Source: Clostridium sp. D43t1_170807_H7
GTDB taxonomy: Bacteria; Bacillota; Clostridia; Clostridiales; Clostridiaceae
Length of the DNA: 64,000 nucleotides
Reading direction: 5' to 3'
NCBI RefSeq assembly: GCF_015555905.1
Contig: NZ_JADNLK010000001.1
Coordinates: 188,302-252,301, forward strand
How positions within the stretch are numbered: position 1 is the stretch's first letter; each line of letters starts with the position of its first letter. The translations under genes were made by a program, and so were the position numbers. Below, piece after piece: positions 52,201 through 61,346 of this stretch. The notes beneath the pieces are model-generated. The model worked only from the letters and a program-made list of their open reading frames with translations, ran no database searches and was not told the origin of the DNA.

Positions 52201-52289
52201 TAAGAAAATAATAATTTTTTAACATATTGCTAAAATTTCTTATAATTTTTTCAAAATATTGACTAAAGTAAACATTTTAAAAATGAAAT

Positions 52290-52304
52290 TGATAATTATT
52301 ATCA
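52290..52304 (+). promoter_or_regulatory. Fur box 1 upstream of enolase
   Basis: Perfect palindrome TGATAAT-T-ATTATCA just upstream of the enolase -35. Confidence 0.8.
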
Positions 52305-52310
52305 ATTAAC

Positions 52311-52340
52311 TTGCCATTTATTTATATATTTTGTTATAAT
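52311..52340 (+). promoter_or_regulatory. SigmaA promoter of enolase
   Basis: TTGCCA, 18 bases, perfect TATAAT. It lies exactly between two Fur-box palindromes. Confidence 0.65.
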
Positions 52341-52352
52341 TAAGCAAAGTAT

Positions 52353-52367
52353 TGATAATGATTTTCA
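52353..52367 (+). promoter_or_regulatory. Fur box 2 at the enolase start region
   Basis: TGATAATGATTTTCA keeps 14 of 15 positions and lies about 12-26 bases after the -10, where binding would block transcription. Confidence 0.7.
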
Positions 52368-52425
52368 ATTAATACATTGTTTCATTTATCTTTATTTTTA
52401 TTTTCTATTTTTAGGAGGATTTTAA

Positions 52426-53718
<1,293 letters not shown>

Positions 53719-53743
53719 TTTTTTTCAATTAACCTATGTAATT

Positions 53744-53778
53744 AGGATGATACACATTTGCTAGTGTCATCCTTTTTC
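53744..53778 (+). terminator. Terminator of enolase
   Basis: AGGATGA-ACAC stem with GTGTCATCCT (two extra bases on one side), followed by TTTTT on the plus strand. Confidence 0.78.
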
Positions 53779-53795
53779 TATTTGATCTTATTTTA

Positions 53796-54614
53796 TTATC
53801 CTAATGCTACATCTAAAATCATCATAGTTATAAATCCAAGTATTAAACCTATTGTAGTTAAAGCTTTATTTTCAATAGATGCCTCTGGTAATAATTCTGA
53901 TCCTACAACTGAGACCATAGCTCCTGCTGAAAAAGCCAAGAAAAACGGAAGCATACTCCTAATACTTATAGCTGCTATTGCCCCCAAAACTCCTGCTATC
54001 GGTTCCACTATGCCTGATGCTTGACCATAAAAAAAACTCTTTCCTCTTGATAGCCCCTCTCTTCTTAATGGCAAAGAAACTGCCGCTCCTTCTGGAAAGT
54101 TTTGAAGTCCTATTCCTAAAGCTAAACTCATAGCTGCTCCTATTGATGCAGATGGTATTCCAGCTGCTACTCCTCCAAAAGCAACCCCCACTGCTAATCC
54201 CTCTGGTATGTTATGAAGAGTAACTGCAACTACTAATAATATACTCTTCTTATACTTTTGTACTATTGAGTCTTTTGCTATTTCGTTATTTTCAGTTATT
54301 ACACCATAAGAATATTTATCCATCATTTTATCCGCTAATATTATAAATATTCCACCAGCAAAAAATCCTATAGCTGGTAGCATAATTTGACTATATCCTA
54401 GTTCCGAACATAACTCTATTGCCGGATTTAATAATGACCAAAAGCTTGCTGCTACCATAACCCCAGCTCCAAAGCCTAGCATACAATTTAAAAATTTTTT
54501 ATCAACAGTCTTAAAGAAAAATACTAAACATGCCCCAAGTGCTGTTATAGCCCATGTAAATATTGTAGCCACTAAGCCCTGCACTACAGGGTTTAATCCC
54601 ATAAACCATTCCAT
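53796..54614 (-). CDS. ZIP family metal transporter
   Basis: 272 residues with eight membrane segments. ZIP proteins import zinc and sometimes iron or manganese. The metal-site helix reads LHNIPEGLAVGVAFGG near 136-151 and the second helix NFPEGAAVSLPLRREG near 172-187; a His in the loop before is present. Neither a Zur nor a Fur box is evident upstream. It is a single gene, convergent with enolase. The ATG follows AAGGAACGTAAGGAT. Confidence 0.92.
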   Translation of the reverse strand: MEWFMGLNPVVQGLVATIFTWAITALGACLVFFFKTVDKKFLNCMLGFGAGVMVAASFWSLLNPAIELCSELGYSQIMLPAIGFFAGGIFIILADKMMDKYSYGVITENNEIAKDSIVQKYKKSILLVVAVTLHNIPEGLAVGVAFGGVAAGIPSASIGAAMSLALGIGLQNFPEGAAVSLPLRREGLSRGKSFFYGQASGIVEPIAGVLGAIAAISIRSMLPFFLAFSAGAMVSVVGSELLPEASIENKALTTIGLILGFITMMILDVALG

Positions 54615-54736
54615 ATCCTTACGTTCCTTTCCTTCTACGTAATTTTATAATTATATAAGCAATATATGATAAATTCCTACAAATTGTTCTATAATACATT
54701 TTTCCAAAAAATACTATTATTTATAGTGATTTTTTA

Positions 54737-54765
54737 TTGACATAAGAACTGGTATATGTTAACAT
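54737..54765 (+). promoter_or_regulatory. Promoter of tRNA-Leu
   Basis: TTGACA, 17 bases, TAACAT, ending about 20 bases before the tRNA. Confidence 0.55.
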
Positions 54766-54783
54766 TATAAATATATTAATTAT

Positions 54784-54866
54784 GTCGGCATGGCGGAACT
54801 GGCAGACGCACATGACTCAAAATCATGCGGGAAACCGTGTGGGTTCGATTCCCACTGCCGGCACCA
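54784..54866 (+). tRNA. tRNA-Leu (anticodon CAA)
   Basis: An 83-base class II tRNA with encoded CCA. The acceptor GTCGGCA pairs with TGCCGGC (one G-T pair). The anticodon stem CATGA/TCATG encloses the loop CTCAAAA, giving CAA for UUG codons. A long variable arm (CGGGAAACCG) and the T loop GGGTTCGATTCCC support leucine identity. Confidence 0.96.
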
Positions 54867-54880
54867 ATTATATATCTAAC

Positions 54881-54932
54881 AAGTTAAAAGCCTTGATATT
54901 ACCCGTTTCCGTAATATCAAGGCTTTTAACTT
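54881..54932 (+). terminator. Very long perfect hairpin after tRNA-Leu
   Basis: A 22-bp perfect stem from AAGTTAAAAGCC to its complement around the 8-base loop CCGTTTCC, followed by TTATTTTA. It is much longer than ordinary terminators. Confidence 0.75.
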
Positions 54933-55026
54933 TTATTTTACTTCATATACTCTTTATGATACTTTCCTACACATATAAATTCATATCTATTATAGACTTA
55001 GTTCTTCTAAACATCTTTATTTAAAT

Positions 55027-55372
55027 TTATATAGCTGTTCCCTTTGTGGGTGCAAAAAACTTAGACATATCTACACCTTCATGCTCAAGTAATTTTATTT
55101 TTTTATCAATTCCACCTGCATATCCAGTAAGATTTCCATTTGCACCTACAACTCTGTGACATGGAATAATAATAGATATAGGATTATGACCTACAGCTCC
55201 ACCCACAGCTTGACTTGACATACTTTTTTTATTCATCTTAAAGGCTACCTTCTTTGCTATTTCCCCATAAGTAATAGTTTCTCCATATGGAATTTCACAT
55301 AATTAATTTATCTCCATCACTTGCCATTGTGATTACTCCTAATGCTGATGAGTAACTTGTTGAATAATACAT
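55027..55372 (-). pseudogene. ogt: Methylated-DNA-protein-cysteine methyltransferase, internally deleted
   Basis: The frame from the ATG at 55372 (AAGGAT upstream) reads MYYSTSYSSALGVITMASDGD, the normal Ogt N-terminus, and stops at a TGA near 55295. A different frame continues LCEIPYGETITYGEIAKK, then SSQAVGGAVGHNPISIIIPCHRVVG and ends KFFAPTKGTAI, the normal C-terminal half with the active Cys. About 70-80 residues (the middle of the protein) are missing, and the junction shifts the frame. The gene cannot make a normal alkyltransferase. An internal ATG at 55236 could at most give a 69-residue fragment. Confidence 0.9.
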
Positions 55373-55415
55373 ATTTAATATCCTTATTTTTATATTTATC
55401 TCCCTAAATTTTACT

Positions 55416-55443
55416 TTGATATCCAAATAAATTCTGATAAAAT
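55416..55443 (+). promoter_or_regulatory. Promoter of the 87-residue membrane protein gene
   Basis: TTGATA, 16 bases, TAAAAT, about 40 bases before the ATG. Confidence 0.5.
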
Positions 55444-55481
55444 ATATAAAAACTATCAGATAAAATTTAAGGAGAAATACT

Positions 55482-55745
55482 ATGTTTAACATTTTAAAAG
55501 GAAAAAGTCCAATAATTAAAATTACACAAATTATTTTATTTATTACTACTGCATTATACTTATTGGAATCTATTTTTTTAGCAGGATTATTTACTAATAT
55601 TATATTAGCTGCTATTAATATTGTAGTTAGTATCATTTGTATAATAATATCACTTATTAAAAATGAATATAAACTAGCTATTATTGATTTAGTTCTTGCA
55701 GCAATTACCCTAGCTATATTTATTTATTTTTATTTATATCTTTAA
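55482..55745 (+). CDS. Small hydrophobic membrane protein, unknown function
   Basis: 87 residues, almost entirely hydrophobic with three likely helices (about 12-32, 34-58, 63-86). I recognise no family. The AAGGAG site seven bases before the ATG, a promoter candidate and a terminator support a real gene. It is divergent from the ogt remnant and convergent with the oxidoreductase gene. Confidence 0.65.
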   Translation: MFNILKGKSPIIKITQIILFITTALYLLESIFLAGLFTNIILAAINIVVSIICIIISLIKNEYKLAIIDLVLAAITLAIFIYFYLYL

Positions 55746-55763
55746 TATCTTTATAATAAGTTT

Positions 55764-55789
55764 ACCCCTATTTTTATAAAAATAGGGGT
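55764..55789. terminator. Bidirectional terminator
   Basis: A perfect 13-base half-palindrome beginning ACCCCTATTTTTA with its complement, followed by ATTTTATC; it serves the 87-residue protein and the convergent oxidoreductase. Confidence 0.78.
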
Positions 55790-55798
55790 ATTTTATCA

Positions 55799-56785
55799 TT
55801 AATTAATATCTGACTTAAATACTATTCCAGCCTTTTTTCTAGCAATAGTTTGAACTTCACTTACTATTAAACTATGGTTTAACATTTTATAACATCTTTC
55901 TAAATCATTATTATTAATAGCATTTACAAACTCTATAAACTCACTAACCATACGGTTATCATATTTATTTTCATTAAATAAAGTAGTAGTTCCATCATTC
56001 ATTATAACTTTAAAGTTTTCACAACTATTAACTGGCGTATCTACATATATACATCCATTATTTCCTTGAATATTATTTACACTTAGTGCTTTACAATCCT
56101 TTGCCCCAACACAAATACATTTAAATTTATCATAATCTAATATTAGAATTCCTGATGTATCTATTTTTCTTTCTATATTAGGATAATATTCAACACTTTT
56201 AGGTTTTCCAAATAATCCAACTACATAGTGAATATTATAAATATTTATATCCATTAATGCTCCACCAGAAAATGCTGGATCAAAGGCTGGCAATACTTTT
56301 CCCTCTTTAAAGCTATTATATCTACTTGAATATTGAGAATAATTACATTGAACTATTTTTATATCTCCTAATGTAGGAATTAATTCTTTTATTTTTAAAT
56401 AATTAGGCAAGTATTCAGTAGTAATTGCTTCAAAAATAAATAGCTTTCTCTCTCTTGCTAAATGACTTAATATTTTAGCCTCTTTATAATTTGATGTTAT
56501 TGGCTTTTCAACTATAACATTTTTATTTGCTTCTAAAGCTTTTTTTGAAAATTCAAAGTGAAGATTGTTTGGCAATGCTATATATACTGTATCTATATCA
56601 CTTTTAAGTAATTCTTCATAATCATAAAAAATTTCTTTAATATTATTTTCATTCTTTAATTTATTTAATTTTTCTTCACTACTCTTTCTACCATAAATCC
56701 CTCTTAACTCTACTCCATTTAAATATGGCATTATTTCTAAAAAATCTTTTACTATCATCCCTGACCCAATAATCCCTAACTTCAT
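55799..56785 (-). CDS. Gfo/Idh/MocA family oxidoreductase
   Basis: 328 residues. The N-terminal Rossmann domain has LGIIGSGMIVKDFL at 2-15; EKPITSN near 93-99 supplies the conserved Lys-Pro; the C-terminal domain includes the catalytic-region SGGALMDINIYNIHYVVGLFG near 173-193, with Asp and His typical of the family. These enzymes oxidise or reduce sugars and related compounds with NAD(P). No sugar genes are adjacent, so the substrate is unknown. AAAGGAG precedes the ATG. Confidence 0.9.
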   Translation of the reverse strand: MKLGIIGSGMIVKDFLEIMPYLNGVELRGIYGRKSSEEKLNKLKNENNIKEIFYDYEELLKSDIDTVYIALPNNLHFEFSKKALEANKNVIVEKPITSNYKEAKILSHLARERKLFIFEAITTEYLPNYLKIKELIPTLGDIKIVQCNYSQYSSRYNSFKEGKVLPAFDPAFSGGALMDINIYNIHYVVGLFGKPKSVEYYPNIERKIDTSGILILDYDKFKCICVGAKDCKALSVNNIQGNNGCIYVDTPVNSCENFKVIMNDGTTTLFNENKYDNRMVSEFIEFVNAINNNDLERCYKMLNHSLIVSEVQTIARKKAGIVFKSDIN

Positions 56786-56842
56786 CTCATATATTCTCCT
56801 TTATATCCTTTATTTATATGGATTATTTACTTAATTATAACA

Positions 56843-56891
56843 TAAATAAACTGTTGAAAACTTGAATTAACTCAGTTCCCAACAGTTATTA
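56843..56891 (-). terminator. Terminator downstream of mgtC
   Basis: AACTGTTG and CAACAGTT base-pair with additional inner AGTT/AACT pairing, then TTATTTATG on the minus strand. It lies about 60 bases after mgtC. Confidence 0.55.
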
Positions 56892-56948
56892 TTTATATAA
56901 TCATAATAATACTCTAAATCTAAAGTTCTTTTTCCATTCTTTCTACTT

Positions 56949-57581
56949 TTAATTTATTTCTTGTAGAAAAATAACTTCGTTTTTATTTGTAATGTTTTCT
57001 ATAAAATCATTATGACAAATATCCCCTGATATCCTAAGACCAAGTAGAATTCCAATTAAATCATTAGATGATACATTATTATTACTTATTTCTATATCAC
57101 TAATCTTTACATTTGTACTTTGTATATCCTTTAATAATTTAGATGCTGCTTTAGTTGAATTAACTAAAATATATATAGTTATATTTCTAGAATTTATATT
57201 AATTCTTTTATCAAGCTTAGATAGAACCGCAGTAACTGATGCTATAAATAAACATCCAATAATTGCTCCAGAGTAAAATCCTGCACCAATAGCTAGTCCC
57301 ATACATGCACATGCCCAAAGTCCAGCAGCTGTTGTTAATCCTCTTACTTTATTTTTTCCTGTCACTATAATAGTACCAGCCCCTAAAAAACCAATACCAC
57401 TTATAACTTGAGCTCCAAGCCTTGTTGGATCACTTGATGAATTATATACTTCATATATATAAATATTAGTTATCATTGCAAGGGTTGATCCAATAGATAC
57501 AAGTATATGAGTTCTAAGTCCAGCCGGCCTTCTTTCCCTTTCTCTTCCATATCCAATTATCCCACCAAAAATTATTGCCAT
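56949..57581 (-). CDS. MgtC/SapB family membrane protein, possible 5' frameshift
   Basis: 210 residues from the first in-frame ATG at 57581. The membrane domain has GGIIGYGRERERRPAGLRTHILVSIGS near 7-33 and the VISGIGFLGAGTIIV block near 60-74; a cytoplasmic ACT-like domain follows from about 135. The first helix is cut short at this start and lacks a ribosome site. In the same frame upstream sequence encodes a good N-terminus (TDIVIYLEDLNFISIFLRIL) and an ATG with AGGGGGTG lies at 57649, but one base out of frame (a GGG run). Either a one-base deletion/sequencing slip or a true frameshift. Role in Mg or phosphate stress is family knowledge. Confidence 0.82.
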   Translation of the reverse strand: MAIIFGGIIGYGRERERRPAGLRTHILVSIGSTLAMITNIYIYEVYNSSSDPTRLGAQVISGIGFLGAGTIIVTGKNKVRGLTTAAGLWACACMGLAIGAGFYSGAIIGCLFIASVTAVLSKLDKRININSRNITIYILVNSTKAASKLLKDIQSTNVKISDIEISNNNVSSNDLIGILLGLRISGDICHNDFIENITNKNEVIFLQEIN

Positions 57582-57766
57582 AAGAATTCTCAGAAATATT
57601 GAAATAAAATTTAGGTCTTCTAAATATATTACTATATCAGTTATCCCATAAAAACACCCCCTACTTTATAAATATTATTTTAATCAAGAGATATTTACAT
57701 ATATGGTTTATTAATTTTAATATAAATAGTAAAATTATATAAAACTTATATCTTGGAGGTACTTTC

Positions 57767-58627
57767 ATGTGTATTTTAAAAAAGGATGATCATATTGGTA
57801 TTGTAGCTTGTTCTAATGGACAGCCATTGTGTAATAAAAATAAAATTGAAAATTTATTAGAAACATTAAAAACTTTAGATTTAAATCCTATTTGCAGTGA
57901 ATATATTTATGAAATTAACTCACCTTTTAACGGCTCTGCTAAAGAAAAAGGAAAAGCTTTTATGGATTTATATAAAAATGATGAGGTAAAAGCAATTTTT
58001 GATATTTCAGGTGGTGATTTAGCCAATGAAGTCTTAGAATATTTAGATTATGATTATATAGCTAAAAATCCTAAACCATTCTTTGGCTATAGTGATTTAA
58101 CTACTGTATTAAATGCTATTTATGCTCAAACTAATAATCCAGTTTATCTTTATCAAATAAGAAATCTTATTTATTCTCATAGTGAAAATCAGAAGTCTAA
58201 TTTTATTAATAGCTTATTTAATGATAAAAATGATTTATTCGATTTTTCTTATAAATTTATTCAAGGTAAAAAAATAGAAGGAACTGTTGTAGGTGGAAAT
58301 ATTCGCTGTCTTTTAAAATTAGCTGGTACTAAATATATGCCTGACTTTACAGATAAAGTTCTATTTTTAGAAAGCATGGGTGGTGAGGCTGGACTTATGT
58401 CAGCTTTTTTAAATCAACTTAAGCAAATGGGGGCTTTTGATAAAATTCAAGGTTTAATACTAGGTACATTTAGCAAAATGCAAGAAAATAATATATCTCC
58501 TACTATTGAAGAATTAGTAGTAAAAATAATAAATAACCCTGATTTACCTATTGCTAAAACAGAAGAAATTGGTCATAGGGCTAATTCTAAATGTATTGTT
58601 ATAGGTAAAAATATTATTCTTAAGTAA
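57767..58627 (+). CDS. S66 family peptidase (LD-carboxypeptidase/MccF-like)
   Basis: 286 residues. S66 serine peptidases recycle muropeptides or cleave microcin-type adducts. The nucleophile elbow is FFGYSDLTTVLNAI near 105-118 (Ser in GYSD); the Glu of the triad is in LFLESMGGEAGL near 203-214 and the His in EEIGHRANS near 268-276. AGGAGGT before the ATG at 57767. Monocistronic with its own terminator, upstream of a YtrA-type regulator. Physiological substrate is not shown. Confidence 0.9.
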   Translation: MCILKKDDHIGIVACSNGQPLCNKNKIENLLETLKTLDLNPICSEYIYEINSPFNGSAKEKGKAFMDLYKNDEVKAIFDISGGDLANEVLEYLDYDYIAKNPKPFFGYSDLTTVLNAIYAQTNNPVYLYQIRNLIYSHSENQKSNFINSLFNDKNDLFDFSYKFIQGKKIEGTVVGGNIRCLLKLAGTKYMPDFTDKVLFLESMGGEAGLMSAFLNQLKQMGAFDKIQGLILGTFSKMQENNISPTIEELVVKIINNPDLPIAKTEEIGHRANSKCIVIGKNIILK

Positions 58628-58630
58628 TTT

Positions 58631-58660
58631 AGAAGCTACAATTGTGGCTTCTTTTTTTGT
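58631..58660 (+). terminator. Terminator of the S66 peptidase gene
   Basis: AGAAGC and ACA pair with GT and GGCTTCT (one bulge), followed by seven Ts. Confidence 0.78.
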
Positions 58661-58679
58661 AATTTATTTGAAAATACTA

Positions 58680-58708
58680 TTGACTCTTAATAACAAAATT
58701 GATATCAT
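58680..58708 (+). promoter_or_regulatory. Promoter of the YtrA-type ABC operon
   Basis: TTGACT, 17 bases, TATCAT, immediately followed by the TGTATATA palindrome. Confidence 0.6.
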
Positions 58709-58709
58709 A

Positions 58710-58730
58710 TGTATATAGACAATATATACA
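58710..58730 (+). promoter_or_regulatory. Probable operator of the YtrA-type regulator
   Basis: Perfect 8-bp inverted repeat TGTATATA and TATATACA with a 5-base spacer GACAA, covering the predicted transcription start; consistent with autorepression by the GntR protein encoded next. Confidence 0.6.
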
Positions 58731-58751
58731 CTTATATACGGAGGTAAACGC

Positions 58752-59126
58752 TTGAATATATTAATTAGTAATTCCTCACCAGTGGCACTTTATGAACAAA
58801 TAGAAACTCAAATTAAAAATCAAATATTAAATGGGAGTTTAAAGCCAGGAGATCCACTTCCTTCAATAAGATCATTAGCAAAAGAGCTTAAAGTAAGTAT
58901 TATAACTTCTAAAAGAGCTTATGAAGAGCTAGAAAAAGAAGGCTTTATTGAAACAGTTGTTGGAAAAGGTACTTTTGTTTCTGGTTCTAATTCAGAAAGA
59001 TTAAGAGAAGCTGCCATGGCTGAAATGGAAGATAAACTTGAAGCTGTAATAATATCTGCTAAATCTCTAGGATTAACACTAGATGAATGTATTGAAATTT
59101 TTAAAAGTATTTATGAGGAGGTATAA
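58752..59126 (+). CDS. GntR family regulator, YtrA subfamily
   Basis: 124 residues: a GntR winged helix (about 8-76, ALYEQIETQIKNQILNGSLKPGDPLPSIRSLAKEL, then SIITSKRAYEELEKEGFIETVVGKGTFVS) and a short helical tail of 45 residues, the YtrA layout. Such repressors control the ABC genes that follow them, often in response to cell-envelope-active compounds. Translation starts at TTG with GGAGG eight bases upstream. The stop lies two bases before the ATPase gene. A perfect palindrome overlaps its promoter. Confidence 0.92.
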   Translation: MNILISNSSPVALYEQIETQIKNQILNGSLKPGDPLPSIRSLAKELKVSIITSKRAYEELEKEGFIETVVGKGTFVSGSNSERLREAAMAEMEDKLEAVIISAKSLGLTLDECIEIFKSIYEEV

Positions 59127-59128
59127 AT

Positions 59129-59980
59129 ATGAACTCTATTGAAATTCGTAATTTACAAAAGAATTATAAGAACTTTTCTTTAACTATAGATAACCTTGAT
59201 ATACCAGAAGGATATATTACTGGATTTATTGGACCCAATGGTTCTGGTAAAACTACTACTATTAAATCTTTACTTGGAATGGTTAAACCTGATTCTGGTG
59301 AAATTAAAATATTAAATGCCGATATTAATAAAGATACTAAAACAAAAGAAGATATTGCTTATGTTGGTGACGAATCTGGCTTCCTAGAAGAAAGTAAGCT
59401 ATCTAATCTTCATAAAATAATATCTAAATTTTATTCTAATTGGGATGAAGAATTATATAAAAAATATATAAATAAATTTCAAATAAATGAATCTAAAAAC
59501 TATAAAGATTTATCTAAAGGTCAAAAAAAGCAATTTGAACTTATAATGGCTTTATCTCATCATCCAAAACTATTAATAATGGATGAACCAACCTCCAGCT
59601 TAGATCCTATAATAAGAAATGAATTTTTAGAGCTTATGCAAGATCATATGGAAATGGATAATATGACTGTTTTCTATTCTACTCATATAACTACAGATTT
59701 AGATAAGTCTGCTGATTATATAGTAATGGTGTATAACGGGAAAATACTACTTAAAGGTGAAAAGGACGAAATTTTAGATAATCATATAATTGTTAAAAGC
59801 AAAAAAGATTTAATGGATATTAGTATAAAAAAAGATTTTATTTCATTAAAAGAATATGCTTTTGGATTCGAAGGTTTAATGTCTAATAGAAGAAAAGCTT
59901 ATGAACTTTTTGGTGATGAGGCAATTTATGAAAAATGTACTCTTGAAGATATTTTATTATATTACACTAGGAGGGACTAA
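59129..59980 (+). CDS. ABC transporter ATP-binding protein (YtrB-like)
   Basis: 283 residues. Walker A GPNGSGKTT near 35-43, signature DLSKGQKKQFEL near 130-141, Walker B KLLIMDEPTSSLDP near 150-163, and a switch His in YSTHITTDLDKSAD near 185. A C-terminal region of about 70 residues follows. It is the second gene of a GntR-ATPase-permease unit with 2- to 3-base gaps, so translation is coupled. The cargo of such YtrA-linked transporters is usually antibiotics or lipids, not determined here. Ribosome site GAGGAGGT. Confidence 0.93.
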   Translation: MNSIEIRNLQKNYKNFSLTIDNLDIPEGYITGFIGPNGSGKTTTIKSLLGMVKPDSGEIKILNADINKDTKTKEDIAYVGDESGFLEESKLSNLHKIISKFYSNWDEELYKKYINKFQINESKNYKDLSKGQKKQFELIMALSHHPKLLIMDEPTSSLDPIIRNEFLELMQDHMEMDNMTVFYSTHITTDLDKSADYIVMVYNGKILLKGEKDEILDNHIIVKSKKDLMDISIKKDFISLKEYAFGFEGLMSNRRKAYELFGDEAIYEKCTLEDILLYYTRRD

Positions 59981-59983
59981 TTT

Positions 59984-60619
59984 ATGAATAATATTGGTAA
60001 TCTACTAAAACTTCAATTTAATTCATTACTATCTATAAAGAAAAATTTACTTATTATATTAGCACTTGCAATATTCTTTACTGCTGTACAACCAACTATG
60101 ATTGTTTTTACTGGTGCTATGTATTTAATGATGGCTACTTATTCAATTACTTTTTATGAAGAAAGAAGCAAAATGAATTATTTAATATATTCTTTACCAG
60201 TTAAAACAAATGAATATATTTTCTCTAAATATATATATTGCTTATTAAATACAGTTATTGCTGTAATAATCTCTACAATTTTATCTGTAATTGTAAAAAT
60301 ATTAGGAACAAATGACTTAATTTCTTCTATGCCTTTATATGCAGTACCTTTAATTATTGTTGGCGTGGGTGTATTTTTTACATCAATATTAATGCCTACT
60401 ACTCTTTTACTAGGTTTCGAAAATGGACGATATGTTCTTATGTTTATTGCAATTCTTCCAATAGTATTTTCTACTGCATTACTAGAAATAATATCTGAAA
60501 TCGATATAACTTTAAACCCTACAATGTTAAGTATTTTAGGAGTATTAATTACTATTACCTTATTACTTGTTTCTTATTTTATTACATGTAATAGATTTGC
60601 TGAAAAGGAAGTTCAATAA
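59984..60619 (+). CDS. ABC-2 type permease subunit
   Basis: 211 residues with six membrane helices (about 20-38, 45-65, 95-118, 130-152, 160-180, 190-205). It is the membrane partner of the preceding ATPase, three bases downstream, and its motif YEERSKMNYLIYSLPVKTNEYIFSKYI near 50-78 is typical of the ABC2_membrane_5 group. It forms an exporter with the YtrB-like protein. AGGAGGGAC precedes the ATG. A strong hairpin ends the operon. Confidence 0.88.
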   Translation: MNNIGNLLKLQFNSLLSIKKNLLIILALAIFFTAVQPTMIVFTGAMYLMMATYSITFYEERSKMNYLIYSLPVKTNEYIFSKYIYCLLNTVIAVIISTILSVIVKILGTNDLISSMPLYAVPLIIVGVGVFFTSILMPTTLLLGFENGRYVLMFIAILPIVFSTALLEIISEIDITLNPTMLSILGVLITITLLLVSYFITCNRFAEKEVQ

Positions 60620-60626
60620 AATATAT

Positions 60627-60664
60627 AAAGGTTGGAAATTACACATCTATAATTTCCAACCTTT
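60627..60664. terminator. Convergent terminator
   Basis: AAAGGTTGGAAATTA with its perfect complement and 8-base loop between the permease and the convergent DUF975 gene. Confidence 0.82.
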
Positions 60665-60667
60665 ATG

Positions 60668-61294
60668 TTAATTATTCTTTAAATACAAATAAAAATTAGC
60701 TTCTGTTAATTGTTTATATGGTGATACCCATAATCCAGCTATTCCACATGTTATAAGTGTCAATAGCCCCCAACCAATAAATGTTAATTCAAGCCAAAAC
60801 AACTCCCATTTATGTCCTTTCATCATATCAACACTTTCTTTTATACATTGAGTTATTGATTTACTTGGATCCTCTGCTAAAATAAAAAATACTTGTGAAA
60901 ACATAAGTGATACAATTATTCCTGGCACTATAAATAAAAGTGTTCCAACTAAAATACATAAATTAGTCAATATATATAGTCCTAAAGTTTTACCATAAAT
61001 ATTAAATTGTGAAAATAATGTTGCGAATTTCGGCTCTTTACTTCCAGTAGCCATATCTAACAAAAACCTTTTTAATCCTGCTGATACAGTTCCTGCTAAT
61101 AAGAATAGCGCTAAACCAATAATAGTTGCTATTACGAAGAATACAAAAGCTATCTCTTCATTTCCTTTTGTATTAGATATTGAAGTACTATTTCCAGATA
61201 AGAAAATATTAGCAACTAGAACAGTTCCAATAGCAACTCCCCACCTACCTTTTAATTGTTCTTTTGCTTTACTTTTTAATTCTGCTGTATTCAC
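60668..61294 (-). CDS. DUF975 family membrane protein
   Basis: 208 residues, about five hydrophobic helices. DUF975 proteins have no established role. Family marks: the soluble N-terminus ELKSKAKEQLKGRWGVAI near 5-22, GTVSAGLKRFLLDMATG near 67-83, and the C-terminal DMMKGHKWELFWLELTFIGW near 160-180. Translation starts at GTG with GGGGGGTGATG just upstream. A 9-bp hairpin (61305-61333) abuts that ribosome site. It follows the GNAT gene by 52 bases. Confidence 0.88.
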   Translation of the reverse strand: MNTAELKSKAKEQLKGRWGVAIGTVLVANIFLSGNSTSISNTKGNEEIAFVFFVIATIIGLALFLLAGTVSAGLKRFLLDMATGSKEPKFATLFSQFNIYGKTLGLYILTNLCILVGTLLFIVPGIIVSLMFSQVFFILAEDPSKSITQCIKESVDMMKGHKWELFWLELTFIGWGLLTLITCGIAGLWVSPYKQLTEANFYLYLKNN

Positions 61295-61304
61295 AGCATC
61301 ACCC

Positions 61305-61333
61305 CCCTATATTTTTATTATGACAATATAGGG
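61305..61333 (-). promoter_or_regulatory. Hairpin abutting the DUF975 ribosome binding site
   Basis: CCCTATATT and AATATAGGG form a perfect 9-bp stem whose last Gs run into the GGGGTGATG ribosome site on the minus strand. It could mask translation initiation. Confidence 0.4.
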
Positions 61334-61346
61334 ATATTTATTCATA

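Noticed and set aside
55373-55636. Long minus-strand ORF reaching upstream of the ogt start
   Set aside because: It runs opposite to a small membrane protein gene with good signals; the part before 55372 does not resemble Ogt and has no ribosome site.
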